Assembly: GCF_018139625.1 (NCBI RefSeq)
Contig: NZ_JAGSOH010000013.1
Location: forward strand, 1 to 64,000
From: Actinospica acidithermotolerans
GTDB taxonomy: Bacteria; Actinomycetota; Actinomycetes; Streptomycetales; Catenulisporaceae
DNA: 64,000 nucleotides
Reading direction: 5' to 3'
This document shows, piece after piece, positions 1-9,319 of the stretch. Every line of letters starts with the position of its first letter. The first letter of the stretch is position 1. Position numbers and translations under genes: made by a program. A model generated the notes under the pieces. That model saw only the letters and a program-made list of their open reading frames with translations, was not told the origin of the DNA and ran no database searches.

Positions 1-249
1 CCCCCGCAGTCCGCCGCCGCGCCCCCGCCCTTCGTCGTGGCCGAGCCGCCGCCGGAGCCGCCGGGCGACTACGACCCGGGTCCGCCGCCGCCTTTCATGG
101 ACGAGGCGCCGCCGGACGAGCCCTTCGACCCGCATCTCGCCGCCCTGAGCGACGAGGCGGTGCCCAACGATCCCGGGCCCTCCGCCCGCGATCTGCTGAT
201 CAAGGAGCTCGGCGCGAGCTTGATCGACGAGATACAGAACCCGGATTGA
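1..249 (+). CDS. dnaX: DNA polymerase III subunit gamma/tau, C-terminal end (partial)
   Basis: The reading frame is open from the first base, so only the last 82 codons of a gene that starts upstream are visible. The segment is very rich in Pro, Asp and Glu and ends in a short helix-like tail (ARDLLIKELGASLIDEIQNPD, split by eye after residue 60). Low-complexity Pro-rich linkers with a short conserved end are typical of actinobacterial gamma/tau subunits of the clamp-loader complex. No enzymatic domain is in view; identification rests on this tail plus the neighbours: ybaB and recR directly follow dnaX in most bacteria. Confidence 0.8.
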   Translation, partial: PPQSAAAPPPFVVAEPPPEPPGDYDPGPPPPFMDEAPPDEPFDPHLAALSDEAVPNDPGPSARDLLIKELGASLIDEIQNPD

Positions 250-339
250 CCCGCCGGGGCCCGGCCCGCGCAAGGCCGGCGCCCCGTAGGCTCGAGGAGT
301 AACCGGCCGACGGGCCGGCGAGGAACGAGGGAGCAGCAG

Positions 340-714
340 GTGTTTCCAGACGGATTCGACATGGGTTCGCTGATCCAGCAGGCCCAGCAGATGCAGGAGC
401 AGCTGGCGGCGGCCCAGCAGGAGCTCGCCGAGGTCACCGTGACCGGCACCGCCGGCGGCGGCCTGGTCGAGGCGACCGTGTCCGGGCTCGGTGAGCTGAG
501 CGGCCTGAAGATCTCCCCGGAGGCGGCCGATCCGCAGGACACCGAGACGCTCGCCGACCTGGTGGTCGCCGCGATCCGGGACGCCAACGCGCAGGCCGAG
601 GCGCTGCAGCAGGACAAGCTCGGCCCGCTCGCCGCGCTCGGCCAGGGCGGCGGCTTCGGCGGCGGCCTGCCCGGCGGCGGCACCGGCGGCGCGACCTTTC
701 CGCTCGGCTTCTAG
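340..714 (+). CDS. YbaB/EbfC family nucleoid-associated protein
   Basis: A 124-aa protein with the family pattern: an N-terminal helix rich in Gln ([10 protein letters not shown]) and a central [19 protein letters not shown] strand region, followed by a Gly-rich tail. YbaB/EbfC proteins are small dimeric DNA-binding proteins encoded between dnaX and recR, which is the position here. The start is GTG at 340, preceded by a GAGGGAG-type ribosome-binding site. recR follows after 17 bp, so the genes are probably co-transcribed. The Gly-rich C-terminal ~20 residues are probably disordered. Confidence 0.93.
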   Translation: MFPDGFDMGSLIQQAQQMQEQLAAAQQELAEVTVTGTAGGGLVEATVSGLGELSGLKISPEAADPQDTETLADLVVAAIRDANAQAEALQQDKLGPLAALGQGGGFGGGLPGGGTGGATFPLGF

Positions 715-731
715 GAAGAGAACCACCGACC

Positions 732-1343
732 GTGTACGAGGGCGTGGTCCAGGACCTGATCGACGAGCTCGGGCGGCTGCCGAACATCGGCCCCAAGTCC
801 GCCCAGCGCATCGCGTTCCACCTGCTGCAGGCCGATCCGGTGGACGTCAAGCGGCTCGCCGAGACGCTGCTGAAGGTGAAGGAGACGGTCCGCTTCTGCG
901 AGGTGTGCGGGAACGTGGCCGCCGCCGAGCGCTGCCGGATCTGCCTGGATCCGCGCCGCGACGCCTCGGTGCTGTGCGTCGTCGAGGAGTCCAAGGACGT
1001 CGTCGCGATCGAGAAGACCCGCGAGTTCCGCGGCCGCTACCACGTGCTCGGCGGGGCGCTGTCCCCGATCGAGGGGATCGGCCCGGACGAATTGCGGGTA
1101 CGCGAACTCATGGCCCGGCTCGCCGACGGCGTGGTGACCGAGCTGATCCTGGCCACCGACCCCAATATGGAGGGCGAGGCCACCGCCAGTTTCCTGGCCC
1201 GCATGGTCAAGCCGCTCACCGCGGACGGCTCGCTGCGGGTCACCAGGCTCGCCTCCGGGCTGCCGGTCGGCGGCGACCTCGAGTACGCCGATGAAGTCAC
1301 CCTGGGCCGCGCGTTCGCCGGAAGAAGGAAGATCGATGGCTGA
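732..1343 (+). CDS. recR: Recombination mediator protein RecR
   Basis: A 203-aa protein of normal RecR length. The N-terminal helix-hairpin-helix ([17 protein letters not shown]) is followed by a four-Cys zinc site at residues 56, 59, 68 and 71 (CEVC...CRIC), then a Toprim domain with [11 protein letters not shown] near the middle. RecR works with RecF and RecO to load RecA onto gapped DNA. It starts with GTG and lies in the dnaX-ybaB-recR cluster. Its end overlaps the next gene by 8 bp. Confidence 0.97.
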   Translation: MYEGVVQDLIDELGRLPNIGPKSAQRIAFHLLQADPVDVKRLAETLLKVKETVRFCEVCGNVAAAERCRICLDPRRDASVLCVVEESKDVVAIEKTREFRGRYHVLGGALSPIEGIGPDELRVRELMARLADGVVTELILATDPNMEGEATASFLARMVKPLTADGSLRVTRLASGLPVGGDLEYADEVTLGRAFAGRRKIDG

Positions 1344-1866
1344 TATCGCAGTGCTGGACGACGACCTGGAGTTCACCTCGGCGATCGCCGATCAGGTGGA
1401 GTCCTTCCTGGTCGCGGTGCGGGCGGTGGCCCGCGGCGAGGCGGCCGCCTCCGCGGTCTCGATGCTGCTGCTCGAGGTCTCCCAGCTGCTGCTGGCCGGC
1501 GGACGGCTCGGCGCGATCGCGGACGTGATCCCCGAGGAGCGCTTCGAGGAGGACCCGGGCCCGGACCCCGACCTGGACGACCTGCGCGACCAGCTGGCCG
1601 TGCTGCTCGACCCGTGCGACATCTACCGCGAGGTCTTCGACCCGCTGGCGGTGCCGACCGAGGTGGAGACCCGGCGGATCTCCGACGACATCGCCTCGAT
1701 CGTCACCGAGCTGGCCCACGGCCTGACCCACTTCCGGGCCGGCCGGGAGACCGAGGCGCTGTGGTGGTGGCAGTTCTCCTACCTCTCCGGCTGGGGCCCG
1801 GCCGCCTCCTGCGCGCTGCGCGCCCTGCACTCGATCGTCGCCGGCTCGCGGCTGCAGGAAGCCTGA
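1336..1866 (+). CDS. DUF5063 domain-containing protein
   Basis: A 176-aa acidic, all-helical-looking protein ([19 protein letters not shown]...). I chose ATG 1336, which overlaps the end of recR by 8 bp and implies translational coupling; a longer form from 1291 would lie wholly inside recR. The middle contains [13 protein letters not shown] and the C-terminal half contains [13 protein letters not shown], features I associate with the DUF5063 family, which follows recR in streptomycetes. No catalytic motif is visible and the function is unknown. Confidence 0.85.
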   Translation: MADIAVLDDDLEFTSAIADQVESFLVAVRAVARGEAAASAVSMLLLEVSQLLLAGGRLGAIADVIPEERFEEDPGPDPDLDDLRDQLAVLLDPCDIYREVFDPLAVPTEVETRRISDDIASIVTELAHGLTHFRAGRETEALWWWQFSYLSGWGPAASCALRALHSIVAGSRLQEA

Positions 1867-1898
1867 GCGGCGCGCTGCGCCCACGGAGTGGAACGAAC

Positions 1899-1927
1899 GG
1901 GACACTTCGGCGCCGCGCCGTTACGAT
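1899..1927 (+). promoter_or_regulatory. Candidate housekeeping promoter of lysC
   Basis: GGGACA at 1899-1904 and TACGAT at 1922-1927 are separated by 17 bp. This fits a principal-sigma promoter and lies about 108 bp upstream of the lysC start. No riboswitch-like fold was recognised in the leader. Confidence 0.5.
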
Positions 1928-2034
1928 GACTCCGCCACCGGTTCGTCGACGCACGCCAGTAGACGTGCGCGGCCGGAGGCGGCGTCGCACGGGTCAGTAG
2001 GCCCTGGGCGCACGAAGAGAAGACGGAGCTCACT

Positions 2035-3300
2035 GTGAGCCTTGTCGTACAGAAGTACGGTGGCTCCTCGGTGGCCGACGCCGAGAGCATCAAGCGCGTG
2101 GCCAAGCGCATCGTCGCGGCCAAGCGCGCCGGAAACGAGGTCGTGGTCGTCGTCTCCGCCATGGGGGACACCACCGACGAGCTGATCGACCTCGCCCAGC
2201 AGGTCTCCCCGCTGCCCGAGGGCCGGGAGCTCGACATGCTGCTGACCTCCGGCGAGCGCATCTCCATGGCGCTGCTCGCGATGGCGATCGGCTCCCTCGG
2301 AGTCGAGGCGCGGTCCTTCACCGGGTCCCAGGCAGGCGTCATCACCGACCGGGTGCACAACAAGGCGCGGATCATCCGGGTCACCCCGGGCCGGATCCAC
2401 AAGGCGCTCGAGGAAGGCGCGATCGCGATCGTGGCCGGCTTCCAGGGCGTCTCCGACGACACCAAGGACATCACCACGCTCGGCCGCGGCGGGTCGGACA
2501 CGACCGCCGTCGCGCTGGCCGCGGCGATGGGCGCCGAGGTCTGCGAGATCTACACCGACGTGGACGGCGTCTACACCGCCGACCCGCGGCTGGTCCCCGC
2601 GGCCCGCAAGCTGCCCCACGTCCAGTACGAGGAGATGCTGGAGCTCGCCGCCTCCGGCGCGAAGATCCTGCACCTGCGCTGCGTGGAGTACGCGCGGCGG
2701 TTCGACGTCCCCATTCACGTACGGTCCTCCTTCTCCACACTGGAGGGCACCTGGATCCGCAACACCCCCGAAGGAGCCGAGATGGAGCAGGCGATCATCG
2801 CCGGTGTGGCGCACGACACCAGCGAGGCTAAGGTCACCGTGGTCGGCGTCCCGGACAAGCCGGGCGAGGCCGCGAAGATCTTCCGGGCGGTGGCCGACGC
2901 GGAGATCAACATCGACATGGTGGTGCAGAACGTCTCCGCCGCCGCGACCGGCCTGACCGACATCTCCTTCACGCTGCCGAAGACCGACGGCGCCAAGGCG
3001 ATGAGCCTGCTGACGAAGCTCAAGGCGCACATCGCCTTCGACTCGCTCGCCTACGACGACCAGATCGCCAAGGTCTCGCTGATCGGCGCCGGCATGAAGT
3101 CGCACCCCGGCGTGACCGCCGTGTTCTTCGAGGCGCTGGCCAAGGCCGGGGTGAACGCCGAGATGATCTCCACCAGCGAGATCCGCATCTCCGTGGTCTG
3201 CCGCGCGGACAGTGTCCGGCCCGCGGTCGCCGCCATCCACACCGCCTTCGAGCTCGACGCCGAGGCCGAGGCCGTGGTCTACGCGGGGACGGGGCGGTAA
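2035..3300 (+). CDS. lysC: Aspartate kinase
   Basis: A 421-aa aspartokinase that phosphorylates L-aspartate, the first committed step to lysine, threonine, methionine and diaminopimelate. The N-terminal amino-acid-kinase domain begins with VVQKYGGSS, contains LTSGERIS, and carries a Gly-rich [15 protein letters not shown] loop. The C-terminal third holds two ACT domains that normally mediate Lys/Thr feedback. The start is GTG 2035. asd follows after 5 bp, forming the usual ask-asd operon. An internal start (2782) can yield a separate 172-aa regulatory beta chain, as known for Corynebacterium and Bacillus. Confidence 0.97.
   Translation: MSLVVQKYGGSSVADAESIKRVAKRIVAAKRAGNEVVVVVSAMGDTTDELIDLAQQVSPLPEGRELDMLLTSGERISMALLAMAIGSLGVEARSFTGSQAGVITDRVHNKARIIRVTPGRIHKALEEGAIAIVAGFQGVSDDTKDITTLGRGGSDTTAVALAAAMGAEVCEIYTDVDGVYTADPRLVPAARKLPHVQYEEMLELAASGAKILHLRCVEYARRFDVPIHVRSSFSTLEGTWIRNTPEGAEMEQAIIAGVAHDTSEAKVTVVGVPDKPGEAAKIFRAVADAEINIDMVVQNVSAAATGLTDISFTLPKTDGAKAMSLLTKLKAHIAFDSLAYDDQIAKVSLIGAGMKSHPGVTAVFFEALAKAGVNAEMISTSEIRISVVCRADSVRPAVAAIHTAFELDAEAEAVVYAGTGR
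2771..2784 (+). promoter_or_regulatory. Internal ribosome-binding site and start for aspartokinase beta subunit
   Basis: AAGGAG at 2771-2776 sits 5 nt before an in-frame ATG at 2782 inside lysC. Translation from here gives a 172-aa chain ([20 protein letters not shown]...) covering only the ACT regulatory half. This arrangement is established for alpha2beta2 aspartokinases. Confidence 0.7.
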
Positions 3301-3305
3301 CGGGC

Positions 3306-4376
3306 ATGGGCGAGTACTCGAAGAAGCTGCCGACCCTGGCCGTCGTCGGCGCGACCGGTGCCGTCGGCACCGTGATGCTGGACATCCTCTCCACCCGGCA
3401 GAACGTCTGGGGCGAGATCCGGCTGATCGCCTCGCCGCGCTCGGCGGGCAAGCTGCTGACCGTCCGCGGCGAGCAGGTGCCGGTCGTGGCGCTGAGCGAG
3501 GAGGCGTTCGACGGCGTCGACGTCGCGATGTTCGACGTGCCGGACGAGATCTCCGCGCAGTGGGGCCCGGTCGCCGCCGCGCGCGGCGCCGTCGTGGTGG
3601 ACAACTCCGGCGCCTTCCGGATGGACCCCGACGTGCCGCTCGTGGTGCCCGAGGTCAACGCCGCGGCCGCCCGGCAGCGGCCGCGCGGGATCATCGCGAA
3701 CCCGAACTGCACCACGCTCTCCATGATCGTCGCGATGGGCGCGCTGCACGCCGAGTACGGGCTGACCAAGCTGGTCGTCGCCTCGTACCAGGCGGCGTCC
3801 GGCGCCGGCCAGCCCGGCGTGGACACCCTGCGCGACCAGCTGGCGAAGGTGGCCGCGACCCCGGGCCTGGGCACCCAGCCCGGCGACCTGCGCCGCGCCG
3901 TCGGCGACCTCGGCCCCTTCCCGGCGCCGCTGGCGCTGAACGTGGTGCCGTGGGCCGGCTCGCTCAAGCAGGACGGCTGGTCCTCCGAGGAGCTCAAGGT
4001 GCGCAACGAGTCGCGCAAGATCCTCGGGCTGCCGGAGCTGAAGGTCTCGGCGACCTGCGTGCGGGTGCCGGTGCTCACCACGCACTCGCTGGTCGTGCAC
4101 GCGACCTTCGAGCGCGACGTGACCGTCGAGCAGGCGCACGGCGTGCTGCGCGACGCCCCCGGGATAGTGCTCTGCGACGATCCGGCGAACGGCGAGTTCC
4201 CCACGCCGAACGACGTGGTCGGCACCGACCCGACCTGGGTCGGCCGGATCCGGCAGTCGCTGGACGAGCCGAACGAGCTCGAGCTGTTCGTGTGCGGGGA
4301 CAACCTCCGCAAGGGCGCGGCGCTCAACACGGCGCAGATCGCCGAACTGATCGCCGCCGAGCTCACCGCGGGCTGA
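3306..4376 (+). CDS. asd: Aspartate-semialdehyde dehydrogenase
   Basis: A 356-aa enzyme that reduces aspartyl phosphate with NADPH to aspartate semialdehyde. The N-terminus has the nucleotide-binding [10 protein letters not shown]. The catalytic Cys is residue 135 in NPNCTT. The active-site region around Gln ([12 protein letters not shown]) and the C-terminal [17 protein letters not shown] are intact. Length is normal. It directly follows lysC (5-bp gap) and is followed by a strong terminator at 4419-4453, so lysC-asd appears to be a closed two-gene operon. Confidence 0.97.
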   Translation: MGEYSKKLPTLAVVGATGAVGTVMLDILSTRQNVWGEIRLIASPRSAGKLLTVRGEQVPVVALSEEAFDGVDVAMFDVPDEISAQWGPVAAARGAVVVDNSGAFRMDPDVPLVVPEVNAAAARQRPRGIIANPNCTTLSMIVAMGALHAEYGLTKLVVASYQAASGAGQPGVDTLRDQLAKVAATPGLGTQPGDLRRAVGDLGPFPAPLALNVVPWAGSLKQDGWSSEELKVRNESRKILGLPELKVSATCVRVPVLTTHSLVVHATFERDVTVEQAHGVLRDAPGIVLCDDPANGEFPTPNDVVGTDPTWVGRIRQSLDEPNELELFVCGDNLRKGAALNTAQIAELIAAELTAG

Positions 4377-4418
4377 TCGCGGGCCGACCACGGCGAACGA
4401 CGGCCCAGGCCGATGGGC

Positions 4419-4453
4419 AAAACCCCCTCCGGTTCACTCCTGAGGGGGTTTTT
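4419..4453 (+). terminator. Intrinsic terminator of lysC-asd
   Basis: A perfect 11-bp inverted repeat (AAAACCCCCTC / GAGGGGGTTTT) with a 12-nt loop, ending in a run of five T. It is 42 bp after the asd stop codon. This is the clearest rho-independent terminator in the window. Confidence 0.92.
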
Positions 4454-4669
4454 CCTATGAATCACCCCTCCGAGACGGTCTCGGATGGCATCCTTGGGGC
4501 TCGTGAGTGCCCCCCGGCGGTTCAATCCAGGAAACACTCGAACGGGGTACAACGGTCGGTGGGTTCGCTTTGTCTAACTGTCGTGACTTCTGCCGCTCTG
4601 CCCGCGCCCGAGGGGCTGGTTCTGCCGCCGCTCGTCCATCGGCCGCGCCCGGCCTCCGCGGGAGGTGCG

Positions 4670-5173
4670 GTGGCGACTGACGTCGACGTGACGACGGATC
4701 TGCTGACCGAGACCTATCAGCGCCATTACTCGTCGCTGCTGCGTCTCGCGGCACTGCTGCTGGACGACGTCGCCTCGTGCGAGGACGTGGTGCAGGAGGC
4801 GTTCATCCGGGTGCACGCCGCCCGCGCGCGGGTACGGGAGGCGGACAAGCTGCTCGCCTACCTCCGGCAGACCGTGGTCAACCTCTCCCGGTCCACGCTG
4901 CGCCGCCGGCTGCTCGGCCTCAAGCTGCTGCCCAAGCCGATGCCGGACGCGGCGAGCGCGGAGGAGGGCGCGTACGCGGCGCTGGAGAAGGACGCCCTCA
5001 TCCAGGCGCTGCGGGGGCTGCAGCGGCGCCAGCGCGAGGTGCTCGTGCTGCGATACTTCTCCGACATGACCGAAGCTCAGGTCGCCGCCGCGCTGGGACT
5101 CTCGATCGGATCGGTCAAGGCGTACGGCTCGCGGGGTATCGACGCTCTACGCGCTCGATTGGAGGAGCAGTGA
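4670..5173 (+). CDS. SigE-family (ECF-type) RNA polymerase sigma factor
   Basis: A 167-aa sigma factor. Region 2 is visible as TYQRHYSSLLRLAALLL...CEDVVQEAFIRV and region 4 as LQRRQREVLVLRYFSDMTEAQVA followed by the helix-turn-helix ALGLSIGSVKAYGSRGIDALR. I chose GTG 4670 because GGAGG lies 4 nt upstream; GTG 4583 would add 29 unconserved residues. The stop overlaps the start of the next gene by one base (TGATG), so the downstream membrane protein is probably its coupled regulatory partner. A sigma-factor gene in this position next to asd is also seen in Streptomyces. Confidence 0.88.
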   Translation: MATDVDVTTDLLTETYQRHYSSLLRLAALLLDDVASCEDVVQEAFIRVHAARARVREADKLLAYLRQTVVNLSRSTLRRRLLGLKLLPKPMPDAASAEEGAYAALEKDALIQALRGLQRRQREVLVLRYFSDMTEAQVAAALGLSIGSVKAYGSRGIDALRARLEEQ

Positions 5174-6351
5174 TGAGCGAGGAGCACGGGGGCCGCTCCG
5201 GCGCGCCGCACGACTCCTCGGAGCCTCGCGGGCTGGACCCGGAGGAGCTGGCCGCGGCGTTGCAGCGGTCCGTCGCGGCGATCGGCGCGGACGGGCCGCC
5301 GCGGGCCGGCCTGGCGCGGATCCGCAGGCGGGCCAAGGCGCGCCAGCGCAGGCGCACCGTCATGGCGAGCAGCGCCGGAGTCCTGATGCTCGCGGTGGTC
5401 GTGGGCTCGGTCACCGGCAGCAGGTTCGACATCGTGCCGGTGCTGACCGGCGTCGTCGGGCTCGGCGGCGATTCGACCAGTGGCGCGCCGACCGCGACCC
5501 CGCACGCGGGCAGCTCCGGCCAGGTGCGCACGGTCAGGCCCCCGGCCGCCGTGGCCGGGAAGAAGGGGCCGGCGATCGGCCCGGTCACCGCGAGCGCGAC
5601 GCCCTCGGCCCTCGCGTCGGCCGGTGTCCCGCAGTGCACGGCGGCCGACCTCACGGCGAAGGCGACCGTGGACGCGGTGATCAACGGCGTCTCGTACGGT
5701 CACGTGGACGCCGTCGCGAGCGCGACGTGCGCGGTCGCCGGGCCGCCGGTGCTGCAGGTGGAGAATCTCGCGGGCACGGCCGTGCGCTCGGTGGTGATCC
5801 TTGAGCACGAGTCCACCGACGGCTCGCAGCTGCCTGACGTCGCGACCTGGGGCGCGGTACTGAAGTTGCAGGCGGGTCAGGGCTTCACCCTGCAGTACGC
5901 CTGGGCGCCCGACGAATGCTCGGCCGCTGTGGCGACAGGAAGCGCGACGGCCAGCGGCAGCGCGTCGCCCTCGCTGAGTGCCGCGGCGAGCCAGAGCCCG
6001 GAAAGCACCTACTCGCTGAGCTACCTGGTCTCGGGCACCTCGCCGACCCTCCCGGCGGACCTGCAGGCCGCGTGCGGGGCGACGGTCTACGTCACGGACA
6101 TCTACCGCCCTGGCGCCTACGCGCTGCCAGTGGCCACCGCGTCGCCGACTCCGCAGGCGTCCACGTCCTCGGCTCCCGCGCCGACCCAGGCGCCGACCAC
6201 GCTGTCGCCCGCGTCCAGCTCGCCGACGACGGCACCGACGTCTGCGGCGGCCACCAGCAGTGGCACCTCGACGAGCAGCAGCAGCGCGACGACGGGTTCG
6301 GCGACGCAAGGAGCGGCCAACGCGACCGCGATCCCGTCGAGCACGTCCTGA
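5173..6351 (+). CDS. One-TM extracytoplasmic protein coupled to the sigma factor (putative anti-sigma or effector)
   Basis: A 392-aa protein. Residues 1-60 are cytoplasmic-type and basic at the end (RIRRRAKARQRRR). One TM segment follows (VMASSAGVLMLAVVVGSV), then a Ser/Thr/Ala/Pro-rich extracytoplasmic part. That part has a middle domain with paired Cys (VPQCTAAD, SATCAVAG, DECSAAV, QAACGATVY), similar in style to DUF4232-type domains, and a low-complexity Ser/Thr tail. It overlaps the sigma gene by one base. By context it could sequester or respond to the sigma factor, but I see no ZAS zinc motif, so an anti-sigma role is only inferred. Confidence 0.7.
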   Translation: MSEEHGGRSGAPHDSSEPRGLDPEELAAALQRSVAAIGADGPPRAGLARIRRRAKARQRRRTVMASSAGVLMLAVVVGSVTGSRFDIVPVLTGVVGLGGDSTSGAPTATPHAGSSGQVRTVRPPAAVAGKKGPAIGPVTASATPSALASAGVPQCTAADLTAKATVDAVINGVSYGHVDAVASATCAVAGPPVLQVENLAGTAVRSVVILEHESTDGSQLPDVATWGAVLKLQAGQGFTLQYAWAPDECSAAVATGSATASGSASPSLSAAASQSPESTYSLSYLVSGTSPTLPADLQAACGATVYVTDIYRPGAYALPVATASPTPQASTSSAPAPTQAPTTLSPASSSPTTAPTSAAATSSGTSTSSSSATTGSATQGAANATAIPSSTS

Positions 6352-6358
6352 CGGCCGT

Positions 6359-6436
6359 TACCGGGCCCGGGCTACTCGGTTCCGTACCGGGCCCCGGCTA
6401 CTCCGCTCCGTACCGGGCTCCGGCTACTCGGTTCCG
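6359..6436. repeat. 26-bp tandem repeat, three copies, overlapping the 3' end of ctaG
   Basis: Copies at 6359-6384, 6385-6410 and 6411-6436 follow the pattern TACCGGGC-YCS-GGCTACTC-S-G-YTCCG with 2-3 differences between copies. The third copy contains the TAG stop codon and last codons of ctaG (minus strand), and each upstream copy carries an equivalent stop. The block fills the gap between two convergent genes. Confidence 0.9.
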
Positions 6437-7455
6437 CCGCCGAAGCGTGCGGAGAGCTCGGGGTCGGTCTCCCACCAGGGGCGGAAACGCTCCTGGGCCG
6501 AGCCGTCCCCCGGCGCGATCTCGACCGCGACGACCTCGAGCTCGTCCTGCGCCGCGTCCTCGACGACGGCCTCGTCCTTGCGCAGCCCGCGCCAGAGCGC
6601 CGCGAGCAGCGGGATGCTGGTGATGTCGCCGACGATCCAGAACACCGCGCCGCCGAACGCCTGGTTCCAGGCCAGGCCCGACGTCGCGCCGAGGCTCAGC
6701 GGCGCGAACAGGACGTTGTGCGGCAGCGTGCTCAGGGAGGCGTAGTAACTGCCCGCGACGAGGCCGCCGCCCAGCCAGAGGATCATCGCCACGCCCGCGT
6801 CGCCGATGCCCTCCACGAAGCTGATCCACACCGAGATCATGTGCGAGAACTTCTTCGGCACCGGGTCGAGCTGGATGCGGCTCCAGAAGTACAGGAAGCC
6901 GACCGCGCACAGCACCAGGTGAGTCAGCGCGTCCACGGCGTCGTTGGTCAGGGACGTGAGGTACCAGCCGGTGAAATACAGCGCGTACGGCGTGACGAGA
7001 AGGATCATCGAGACGACGGCCGGGAACGTGAGGAACCGCAGCGGCTTCGAGGCGACAACCCTGCGCGCGAACCGCGCGTCGCGGCTTTCACCCGTGGTCA
7101 GCAGCGTGATCGGTGCGCTGCACGCGAAGAACAGCGGCGTGGTCATCAGCAGCAGCGCGTTCTGCAGCGCGCGGTCCCAGAACAGCACCTTCTCGTAGGA
7201 GCCGATGAAGGACATCGTGGCCAGCGTGAAGAGCACCGCCGACGTTCCGAAGCACACCTTGCGCGCAAGAGGGAAGGGACCGGCCACGCGCTGGTAGCGG
7301 CGTACGCCGAGGACGTAGCCCACGACGCCGACAAGCAGCACGACCAGCATCGCCGGGTCGAACTTCCACGCCGTGAACACGTCGCTCATGTGCAGCGGGG
7401 ACGCCGGTCCGCAGCCCTGACTCAGGCAACGTCCGGCCGCGTCGGCCAGCACCAC
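6424..7455 (-). CDS. ctaG: Cytochrome c oxidase assembly protein, CtaG/Caa3-type membrane protein
   Basis: A 343-aa polytopic membrane protein. Segments such as MLVVLLVGVVGYVLGVRRY, ALLLMTTPLFFACSAPITLL and FLTFPAVVSMILLVTPYAL are clear TM helices, with a W-rich and H-containing core typical of the caa3_CtaG family involved in copper delivery to oxidase. The start is set at GTG 7455 because AGGAGG lies 9 nt upstream; TTG 7485 and ATG 7389 are alternatives. The C-terminus (ARFGGGTE) lies in a tandem duplication. It is convergent with the sigma-factor operon. Confidence 0.85.
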   Translation of the reverse strand: MVLADAAGRCLSQGCGPASPLHMSDVFTAWKFDPAMLVVLLVGVVGYVLGVRRYQRVAGPFPLARKVCFGTSAVLFTLATMSFIGSYEKVLFWDRALQNALLLMTTPLFFACSAPITLLTTGESRDARFARRVVASKPLRFLTFPAVVSMILLVTPYALYFTGWYLTSLTNDAVDALTHLVLCAVGFLYFWSRIQLDPVPKKFSHMISVWISFVEGIGDAGVAMILWLGGGLVAGSYYASLSTLPHNVLFAPLSLGATSGLAWNQAFGGAVFWIVGDITSIPLLAALWRGLRKDEAVVEDAAQDELEVVAVEIAPGDGSAQERFRPWWETDPELSARFGGGTE

Positions 7456-7556
7456 GATCCTCGCCCTCCTGCCGCGCTCGCCCAAAAAGCCCGGTTACTT
7501 CCGGTTCCTCGCCTCAGCACGGTACCCCGCACGGGTCTGGCGCTCGGAGGCGGGGT

Positions 7557-7711
7557 TCAGTAGGAGCAGAACTCGATCAGCGTGCCCTCGGGAGCGCGGA
7601 CGTGCGCCACCCGCATTCCCCACGCGCGCTGATCCACCGGCTTCGCCACGGACTCCGCGCCGGCCGCCACGGCCTGGTCGTAGAGTCGACATGCCGCGAT
7701 CTTACGCGGAG
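7557..7711 (-). pseudogene. Remnant of a VOC (glyoxalase-like) protein, C-terminal fragment
   Basis: The minus-strand frame from about 7686 to 7557 reads RLYDQAVAAGAESVAKPVDQ then RAWGMRVAHVRAPEGTLIEFCSY. This is a recognisable C-terminal module of vicinal-oxygen-chelate proteins (AAGAE...WGMRVAHVRAPEGTLIEF). The upstream part is missing: the frame runs directly into the stop end of dtd and has no start codon or N-terminal half. It is most simply a decayed gene truncated beside dtd. Only about 43 residues are recognisable. Confidence 0.7.
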
Positions 7712-8137
<426 letters not shown>

Positions 8138-8165
8138 GCGGAGATAATCCCATGGACGACTTGCG

Positions 8166-8171
8166 TAGGCT
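8166..8171 (+). promoter_or_regulatory. -10 box of a leaderless promoter (macro-domain gene)
   Basis: TAGGCT ends 7 nt before ATG 8179. This spacing puts the transcription start at or next to the A of ATG and supports 8179 over the upstream ATG 8152. Confidence 0.55.
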
Positions 8172-8178
8172 TGGGGCC

Positions 8179-8700
8179 ATGCCGATTCCGTGGATCACGC
8201 TGCAGGAAGGCGACATCACGCAGGTCGCCGTCGATGCGATCGTCAACGCGGCGAACTCCTCGCTGCTCGGCGGGGGCGGCGTGGACGGGGCGATCCACCG
8301 CGCCGGCGGCCCGCGGATCCTTGAGGAGTGCCGCGCCCTGCGCGCCTCGCAGTACGGCAAGGGCCTGCCCCCCGGCCAGGCCGTGGCGACGACGGCCGGC
8401 GACCTGCCCGCGCGCTGGGTGATCCACACCGTCGGCCCGGTTCACTCGACGACCGAGGACCGCTCCGACCTGCTCGCCGCCTGCCACCGCAACGTCCTGC
8501 GCATCGCCGACGAGCTCGGTGCGCGGACCGTCGCCTTCCCGGCGATCTCCACCGGCATCTACGGCTGGCCGCTCGCCGACGCCGCACGCATCGCGATCGG
8601 CACCGTCCGCGAGACCGACGCATCGGTCGTTCGCGATGTGCGCTTCGTGCTCTTCGGCGAGACCGCTTTCAATCACTTCAAGACACATTTGGACCGATGA
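8179..8700 (+). CDS. Macro-domain protein, O-acetyl-ADP-ribose deacetylase type
   Basis: A 173-aa stand-alone macro domain. The N-terminal [20 protein letters not shown] and the following [14 protein letters not shown] loop form the ADP-ribose site, and the C-terminal [13 protein letters not shown] is the second conserved loop of YmdB/MacroD-type enzymes that remove ADP-ribose from proteins or hydrolyse O-acetyl-ADP-ribose. The catalytic Asn of NAANSS and the Gly-rich loop are intact. The last codon overlaps the start of the DUF4291 gene (ATGA), so the two proteins are translationally coupled. Confidence 0.93.
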   Translation: MPIPWITLQEGDITQVAVDAIVNAANSSLLGGGGVDGAIHRAGGPRILEECRALRASQYGKGLPPGQAVATTAGDLPARWVIHTVGPVHSTTEDRSDLLAACHRNVLRIADELGARTVAFPAISTGIYGWPLADAARIAIGTVRETDASVVRDVRFVLFGETAFNHFKTHLDR

Positions 8701-9305
8701 CGGACATAGCAGTACCCAACAGGCAGATCCGCGCGAGCTACGACGACTCGACGATCACGGTGTACCAGGCCTACAGCCCGGCCATCGGCCGGCCGGCGGC
8801 CGCGAACGGCCGCTTCGGCGGCGCCTTCAAGCGCGAGCGCATGACCTGGATCAAGCCGTCCTTCCGCTGGATGATGTACCGCTGCGGCTGGGCCCTCAAG
8901 CCCGGGCAGGAGCACGTGCTGGCGATCCGGATCTCCCGCGAGGGCTTCGAATGGGCCCTCGCGCACAGCGCCTTCGCCCACTACGACGCCAAGCTGCACG
9001 TTGACCGCGAGGCGTGGCGCGCCTCTCTGGACAACCCCGTGCGCATCCAGTGGGATCCCGAGCGCGACCTGCACTTCCGTCCGCTCGACCACCGCTCGAT
9101 CCAGATCGGTCTCGGCGGCGAGTCCGTCGCACGCTACTGCGACGAGTGGATCGTGGGCATCGAGGACGTCACCGTCCTCGCGCGCCGCGTCCACGCGACC
9201 CTCAGCACCGAGCAGGCCCCGTCCGCCGCGATGGAACTGCTCCCCGCCGAACGCCCGTATCCGGTGCCCGACGCGATCGCCGCGCAGATAGGGATGTGCA
9301 GATAG
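8697..9305 (+). CDS. DUF4291 family protein
   Basis: A 202-aa protein with family-typical segments: RQIRASYDDSTITVYQAYSP at the N-terminus, then ERMTWIKPSFRWMMYRCGW, VLAIRISREGFEWAL, and WDPERDLHFRPLDHRSIQIG. The strong Arg/Tyr/Trp conservation suggests a nucleotide- or nucleic-acid-related enzyme, but no activity is established to my knowledge. It overlaps the macro-domain gene by 4 bp (ATGA), implying a shared function, perhaps in ADP-ribose chemistry (inference). The 3' end lies in a 14-bp duplication (9284-9311) that carries the stop codon. Confidence 0.85.
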   Translation: MTDIAVPNRQIRASYDDSTITVYQAYSPAIGRPAAANGRFGGAFKRERMTWIKPSFRWMMYRCGWALKPGQEHVLAIRISREGFEWALAHSAFAHYDAKLHVDREAWRASLDNPVRIQWDPERDLHFRPLDHRSIQIGLGGESVARYCDEWIVGIEDVTVLARRVHATLSTEQAPSAAMELLPAERPYPVPDAIAAQIGMCR

Positions 9306-9311
9306 GGATGT
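9284..9311. repeat. 14-bp tandem duplication at the end of the DUF4291 gene
   Basis: GCAGATAGGGATGT is present twice in a row, at 9284-9297 and 9298-9311. The TAG stop at 9303-9305 lies in the second copy. The duplication extends the reading frame by a few codons. Confidence 0.85.
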
Positions 9312-9319
9312 AGAGACGA

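Noticed and set aside
1928-2034. Lysine riboswitch in the lysC leader
   Set aside because: The ~107-nt leader is too short and shows none of the conserved lysine-riboswitch junction motifs.
1921-3240. 439-aa minus-strand ORF opposite lysC
   Set aside because: It is a GC-rich antisense shadow of lysC with a His/Arg/Asp-rich translation and no family match.
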